A stretch of 64,000 nt of DNA, taken from the NCBI GenBank assembly GCA_025403435.1, contig CM046353.1:11952836-12016835 (forward strand), given 5' to 3'. The notes beneath the pieces are model-generated. The model was not told where the DNA came from. It worked only from the letters and a program-made list of their open reading frames with translations, and made no database searches. Positions 58,252-64,000 of this stretch are shown in pieces. How positions within the stretch are numbered: the stretch's first letter is position 1; each line of letters starts with the position of its first letter. A program made the position numbers and the translations under genes. The DNA is from Artocarpus heterophyllus (lineage: Eukaryota > Streptophyta > Magnoliopsida > Rosales > Moraceae).

Positions 58252-59028
58252 TTGCAGAACTCAAAAGGCCAAAAGAAATAATAAAAACTACAGAGACGAG
58301 TCAAGCCTAAGGCAAGGAAAGGCAAAGTAAAAGAAAGAGAGAAAGTGAGAAAGAAAGAATCAAACCGACCCCAACCCCACTAACCAAGAAAATTAAAGAA
58401 ACCCAAAGAGTGACATGGTAAACCCATCAATCGTAAGCCTCAGATTTAGAACACAAACATGTTATACATACATGTGGAAGAAAGAAATAAGAAGATGGCC
58501 TTTTTCTTTATTTTTCTTTTTATTATTTCCTTCTATCTCTTAGGTGGGTGGGTTAATATATACGAGATCAAAATGAAAGTGTGTATATATATGCATATTC
58601 ATTCTGGGTGTGCAAGTGTTCCTCTTTGTTGGATTTCAAACATGCAATAATAAGTCCAAGAATATTTTCCCTTTCATGTGCTAGGCAATAAGACGAAGAA
58701 TGTGCCTGTTGAGAGCTCTAGCCCAAAGATTGGAGAACCAAAAGGGAAAATGAAAAAAAAAAAAAGAAGAAGAGTGATTTTCTACTAAAGCTATGAGTAC
58801 ATATATTTGGGCCTGTATATTTATATGTGCACATAAGCAGAATTGATATGGAAAATTTTCCTAAATTGCATAATTTAAAACTTACTTTTTTATAAATGCT
58901 ATATAATGTTGAAACTAATTATGTCATTATAATATAGTATGATAGATGAGAGAGCAAGAAGAAGAGAGAGATTGAAAAAGTGTTAGGGTTTATCTATTAA
59001 TTGGTTGAAAAAAATTAAACAACTCACA
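58252..59028. other. ALP1-like promoter side and intergenic
   Basis: The first ~120 bp upstream of the start are purine-rich on the plus strand (CT-rich leader on minus). The rest is AT-rich. Confidence 0.45.
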
Positions 59029-59270
59029 TTTTTTTTTTTTGGAAAATAAAACTTCATTCAACAAAAAATAGTAAAACAAAGTTGCATATGACGCTCATAG
59101 TTGGCACAAATAATCCTAGACGAAAATTATATCCATCAGTAAAACAAAAATTAAGCACAAGGATAAAAAACGACATCGAGATCTAGAAGAAAAAAACCCG
59201 CTTTACAATTGGAATAAAGCTCATCAATGGCTCGTTAATGAGGACACATACAACCCGATGGCACTCATTC
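59029..59270 (-). mobile_element. LINE-like 3' end fragment
   Basis: A T-run (59029-59040) followed by GGAAAATAAAACTTCATTCA resembles the junction at 31715 (GGATAAAGAAACTTCATTTA). On the minus strand this is a 3' end followed by poly-A. No coding sequence remains. Confidence 0.4.
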
Positions 59271-60964
59271 TAATTATTCTAAATAAACAATATAAGTAAT
59301 AGTTTTATATAACTTTTTTTTAGATATAGCGTGAATGAACATACTTTTAACACATTTTTTAAAGTGTCAGCATAACATTCATGTATATATGCGTTTAGGA
59401 TATTTACTGGAAACCAAAAAGTGCATACTGTGCATGTATATATGCATAGAATATATATTGGAAAGCAAATGGAAAAGATGATAATAACATCATGGGACAT
59501 ATTGAAAACCCCTAGTCACAATGTCCATGTGTCCAGAAATTGATGTAGGTAGGCAATAAAATTGCTAATATACTGTGGGTAGTGTCTCTGACTCTGTCAA
59601 AGAAGTCATGCATCAACTAAACGGGGGAAGGTTATAGGCTTGTAATTAGGGTCGAGCCGCGTACAGTTTGGGTGGTTATTTATGAAAAAAATTCACTAAA
59701 GTAAAAGTGCGTTTTAAAAAAAAAAAAAACCACAGTTAAAAATAATAATAATGCATAGCCACACTAAGTCATGTCAACGTTATGCGTTGTGATGCAGAGT
59801 GGATTGTGCGGTTCAAAATGTAAGTCTTAATAAATTAAGACCAAACAAATAACTTAACACATTTGTATAAATAGCATTTTTTTTCTGCCCTGTAAATAAT
59901 TTACATTTATTGTATATTCATAAACAAGTACTCACAATATGACAATAAACATATAATCATTGTTGATTTCTATATGTGAGCACTTTTTTTTTTACTCTGA
60001 GAGGATAGATGTCTAGATTTAATCGTATAAAGGAAAAAATTATAGAAAGCAGTAGCAAAAATAGTTACGAGAAATTATTTTTAAAATTATAAAAGAAATG
60101 TTCTTCAATTCACATCCTGAATGTATACGGTATGAATTGGTTAATTGCAGAATTTAAAAGTTTTCAAACAGCAGAACAAATTATAGTGTGTGATTACATA
60201 TTAATTAGACCTCGAACAAAATTAGCTAGGATAAAAAATGTTAGAGATATTGTAATATGTCTCTCTAATATGTTTGAGATAAAACGATCACATTAGAATG
60301 AGTGGAAAACACATTTATAGTGTGTTTATGTTAGCACAAAGCACCGCAGCGCTAAAACAAGTAAACAACACACGGAGGGGCAGAGAGCCCAACACCGCGG
60401 TGCCAAAGCTAGTGTGCAGCACTTTCTTGAGTTGGTACTTGATGAATACATGTGTTTTTTGAGTTATTTTAAACCGGGGTCTTCATTGGTTGTATGCTTT
60501 TATACAAACCTGAACACTTATTAATAATGGATATATCCATTGTGATAGTTTAATTGATATATAAATAGATATCTTTACAAATGAAAAGGTTTCTTTACCA
60601 ATGAAGAGGTATCTTTAAGTAAAGATTTGTATGGATTAAACTGGTTTTGTCTATTCATGAAATAACACCTCTGTCATTTATCAAATCTTCAAAAATTTTA
60701 CAGGTTTCTTTGATGTTCTGGAACACAATATTATTGCTAGATATTGTATTCAAGTGTTTGTTGTGTCTTGGGGATAATTTACTATAAAACTCATTAGAAA
60801 ACTTTAAAAAGTGAGGACAAATAAAACCATTAAAAAAAGTGTTTTATACATACCTCAAACACTCTTTTTATTTCTAAAAATTCTTAGCCTTTATATTCTC
60901 TAAACAATCAAACTCTCCAACAATCTTAAACGTTTAATTTTACTGCAATAGAGGTTGACAAGAA
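59271..60964. other. Intergenic
   Basis: AT-rich; a G+C-richer patch at 60340-60440 (CACCGCAGCGC, ACACCGCGGTGCC). The region 60240-60960 could include the decayed 5' LTR of the following Copia element, but I found no clear termini. Confidence 0.4.
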
Positions 60965-63900
60965 TATAGTGTTCTTTCTCAAGATTGCATATATACTCAA
61001 TGTGAAGTCGGTGGCACTTTTGGAACCAAAAGAGGATGATTCTGGCGATATGAAGATTGCAAAAGGGAAGCGTGAAGATGATGAAGTGATATGCCGGTGT
61101 CACATCCTCAAAACACTCTTGGTAAGGCCCTATTCTCTCTACAACTCGACACAATCTCTGTAAAAGATTTGGAATACTCTCTAGTACAAAGCCAAGAAAG
61201 AAGGTATGGACAAATTCTTTATCTTAAAATATATAGAATCTGTCATGATTGAAGCTCGTTCTCCATCAAATAGATGCATTACAAGTCATTGTTACTAAGC
61301 TTTATGAATTAAGAGTTAAGATTTCTAAATTGTTCATAGTGGGGGTTATAATTGCTAAATTACTCTAAAATTGCAATGGTTACAGAAAGAATCTCCTTCA
61401 CAGGAGAGATGAAAAAACTTTGGAGGATTTGCAAAAACACTTGAGGATCAAGGAAGAGACTAAGTCTTGTGATTCCAATAATAAGATAATGAATTCCTTT
61501 AAAGTTAATGTTGCCAAAACTAGTAAGTTTCGAAAGAACTTCAAAGTTAATAATGACAAGAAGTGCAAGAAGGAAAAGAAAGAAAGTAACTCCAACAAAG
61601 CTAATGTCTTCAAAGAGAATCCAAAGACAATTGTGCAATGGTCTAAGAGATACAAACTGGCATGAAAACTGAAACTAATATGGCTGTAACTTAGTCCTCC
61701 AATTGGTGGCTCGGTTCAGTGTTGCCATTCATGTTTGTAATGACAAGAAATTGTTCTTCTCATATGTAGAGGAAAAGGAAGGACAAATGGTTCTTATAGG
61801 GAACCATGATGCAGTGATAATTGTCGGAAAGGTGTGGTAGAGATTAACTTTACTTTCAGGAAGAAAATGATCTTGAGCAATGTCTTTCATAATCTCGACA
61901 TTAGGAAGAACCTTGTATCCGCTAGTCTAATGTGTAAAAAGGACTAAAGATTGTATTTGAGAACAATACATGTATTGTATCAAAGAATGGAGCCTTTGTA
62001 GGAAAGGAGGTTATTCATGTGATGGCATGTATAAACTTAGCATCAATAATAAAGAGGTCATGAATTCTATTAATATGGTTAACTCTTTTGATGTTTGACA
62101 TGCTAGGTTAGCATACTTAAATTTTAGATTTTTGAAATACATATCTAAACATGGTTTGATTAATTGTAAAGATCAAAAACATGATAAGTGTGAAAATTTC
62201 TTACAAGCAAAGATGGCTAAGAAACTGGTTCCTAAAGCCAAACAAAATACTCAATTGTTGGATTTAATTCATACCAATATTTATGAGTCTAATAAAATTT
62301 TGACAATAGGAGGAAAGAGATACTTTATCACGTTTATAGTTGATTGTTCTAGATACACATATGTGTATTAGATTTAACAAAAGAATGAAGCCTTAGAAAA
62401 GTTTAAACTTTTCAAAGCTGAGGTTGAGAACCAAATAGATATAAATATCAAAATGATTCAAAGTGATAGAGGTGGTGAATATTTTTCTAATGAATTTGAT
62501 ACCTTCTATAAGGAGCATAGTACTATTCACTAAAAGTCAACCCCTTTTACTCCTCAACTGAAGGGAAACATAGGATCTCTGCTGAAATGATTAACTCTAT
62601 ACTTCTTAATACTAAATTACCAAATAACTTATAGGTAGAAGCTTTACTTACTACTTGTCATGTTCATAATAGAATTATATCTATAAAAACAAATGTTTCT
62701 CTATATGAAATATGGAAAGGAAGGAAACCAACTTAATGTATTTAAGGTTGTGGGGCTGTGTAGCCTTCTATAGAGCGCATGACCCTAAATCTTCAAAGTT
62801 AGGTGCAAGAGGAATTAAATGTATTTTTGTCGGGTATGTTAAAAATTTCAAGGCATATAGATTGTTGAATCTAGATTCTAATGTGATAGTGGAATCATGA
62901 GATGAATTTATTGAAAATAAATTTAGTGTTGATTCTATCTTTGATTTGGAATTTAATATTGATAAACCATGCGACTATACTCCTAGTACCTCTACTAATA
63001 AAAGAAAAGAGTCTATGACGTTTTTCAAATTAAGGAGAAGTCAACATGAAAGAAAAGAAAAGAGTTTAGCACCGAATTATATTTCATCTTAAGCTTTAAC
63101 CTTCTTAGTTGAAGGAGATATAAATAGTGTACTTAACAAAATACCTTTGTTGCAAAATATTGAGGAAGATCCCGAGACATGTAGTGAAGTAATGTAATCT
63201 AGAGATGCCTTCTTTTGGAGAGAGGTTGTAAATAATGAAATGCATTCAATAATGTCTAATGGTACTTGGATTCTAGTTGATCTCCCTTCCAGATCGAAAT
63301 CGATAAGCAACAAGTAGATATTTAAAAGAAAGTACAACATCGATAGGTCTTTACAAACATTCAATGTTAGATTGGTAGCCAAGGGCTTTAAACAAAAGCA
63401 TAGTATAGACTACTTTGACACATATGCTCGGTAGGCAGGTTGACATCTATTAGAGTGTTATTTGCAATTGCTTCAATATATAATTTGTATGTGCACCAAA
63501 TGGATGTAAAGATATCTTTTCTTAATAGTGATCTTGATGAGTAAATCTATATGGAACAATCCATGGGGTTTGTGTTGCCTGGAAATGAAAATAAGGTTTA
63601 CAATTTAGTCTATTGTTGTATGGTTTTAAGCAAGCTCAAAAAAAAAAAAAATGACATGAGAAATTTGATTTGGTTATATTGCTTATGGTTTTATGAATAA
63701 TAATATGGATAAATGCATATATTCTAGATTTACAAATGATTTTAATGCAATTATATGTTTGTATGTTGATGATTTGCTTATCTTTGAAATGAACATGGAA
63801 GGGGTAAATGATAATAAGAAGCATCTAACTTCACAATTTAAGATAAAAGATCTTGGTGAGGTAGATACTATCTTAGGTATGAAAGTGAGGAAGCATAATG

Positions 63901-64000
63901 GGGTTACTCATTATGTCAATCTCATTATATTGAGAAAGCACTTTTTAAATTTAATCATTTGAAGTTTAAAAAAGCGAATACACTATATGAGTCTAATTAA
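60965..64000 (+). mobile_element. Ty1/Copia relic, plus strand, cut by the window end
   Basis: Conceptual segments in order: gag (LLEPKEDDSGDMKIAKGKRE, ~61015; LQKHLRIKEETKS, ~61427), a protease/linker region with KKMILSNVFHNLDIRKNLVS (~61863), pre-integrase and integrase (HARLAYLNFRFLKYISKHGL ~62100; GGKRYFITFIVDCSRYTYVY ~62312; IQSDRGGEYFSNEF ~62457), then RT (VRLVAKGFKQKHSIDYFDTY ~63367; VHQMDVKISFLNSDLDE ~63490; YVDDLLIF ~63762; KDLGEVDTILGMKV ~63850). Integrase before RT gives Copia. Dozens of stops and frame changes occur throughout. RNase H and the 3' LTR lie beyond 64000 if present. Confidence 0.85.

Overview
The window is nuclear DNA of a flowering plant, most likely a eudicot. It has AT-rich intergenic sequence, GT-AG introns, plant-type genes and a dense, nested load of plant retrotransposons and MITE-like DNA elements. 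I cannot name the species. Four genes look intact. They are a 40S ribosomal protein S15a gene (minus, 12165-12882), a bHLH transcription factor with a non-canonical basic region (plus, about 38464-40487), an actin-depolymerizing factor (plus, 52425-53866) and a domesticated Harbinger-transposase-like (ALP1/HARBI1-like) gene (minus, 55053-58251). These are ordinary single genes and do not form a cluster or pathway.

Layout. 0-11 kb: a decayed Mutator-like transposase, a 2.8 kb solo LTR nested in an AT-rich TIR element, the second of five copies of a ~160 bp MITE, short-period repeat arrays and a Tourist-like MITE. 11-14 kb: the RPS15A gene with telo-boxes and site II motifs upstream. 14-26 kb: a TIR element with a perfect 10 bp target duplication, a further MITE copy, then a 7.7 kb Gypsy chromovirus with a truncated left LTR, 13 in-frame stops and a scrambled RNase H. 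26-31 kb: a G-rich tract and two adjacent related TIR elements with 9 bp target duplications; one carries an acquired-looking RS-rich fragment. 31-37 kb: LINE 3' debris split by a solo LTR. 37-43 kb: the bHLH gene and an F-box pseudogene. 43-47.6 kb: a minus-strand Copia relic and a fragment resembling the C-terminus of an HSR4/AATP1-type AAA-ATPase. 49-52 kb: a second solo LTR of the 32 kb family, inserted into a MITE. 52-58 kb: ADF and the ALP1-like gene, convergent. 61-64 kb: a decayed plus-strand Copia element running off the window.

The most unusual signal is a 21-22 bp periodic array built on a near-palindromic CGGCAGGCCGA core inside both LTRs of the Gypsy element (7 and 8 units). The same core, in reverse complement and with a 21-22 bp period, recurs in two solo LTRs of an unrelated family. 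Other short-period arrays occur at 10265-10372 (22 bp) and, more weakly, inside the 5-7.8 kb solo LTR. This suggests a shared cis-element or convergent repeat evolution in LTRs, but its function is unknown. I found no CRISPR arrays, operons or tRNA/rRNA genes. All coordinates and match counts were read by eye, and exon boundaries rest on GT-AG sites and reading frame.
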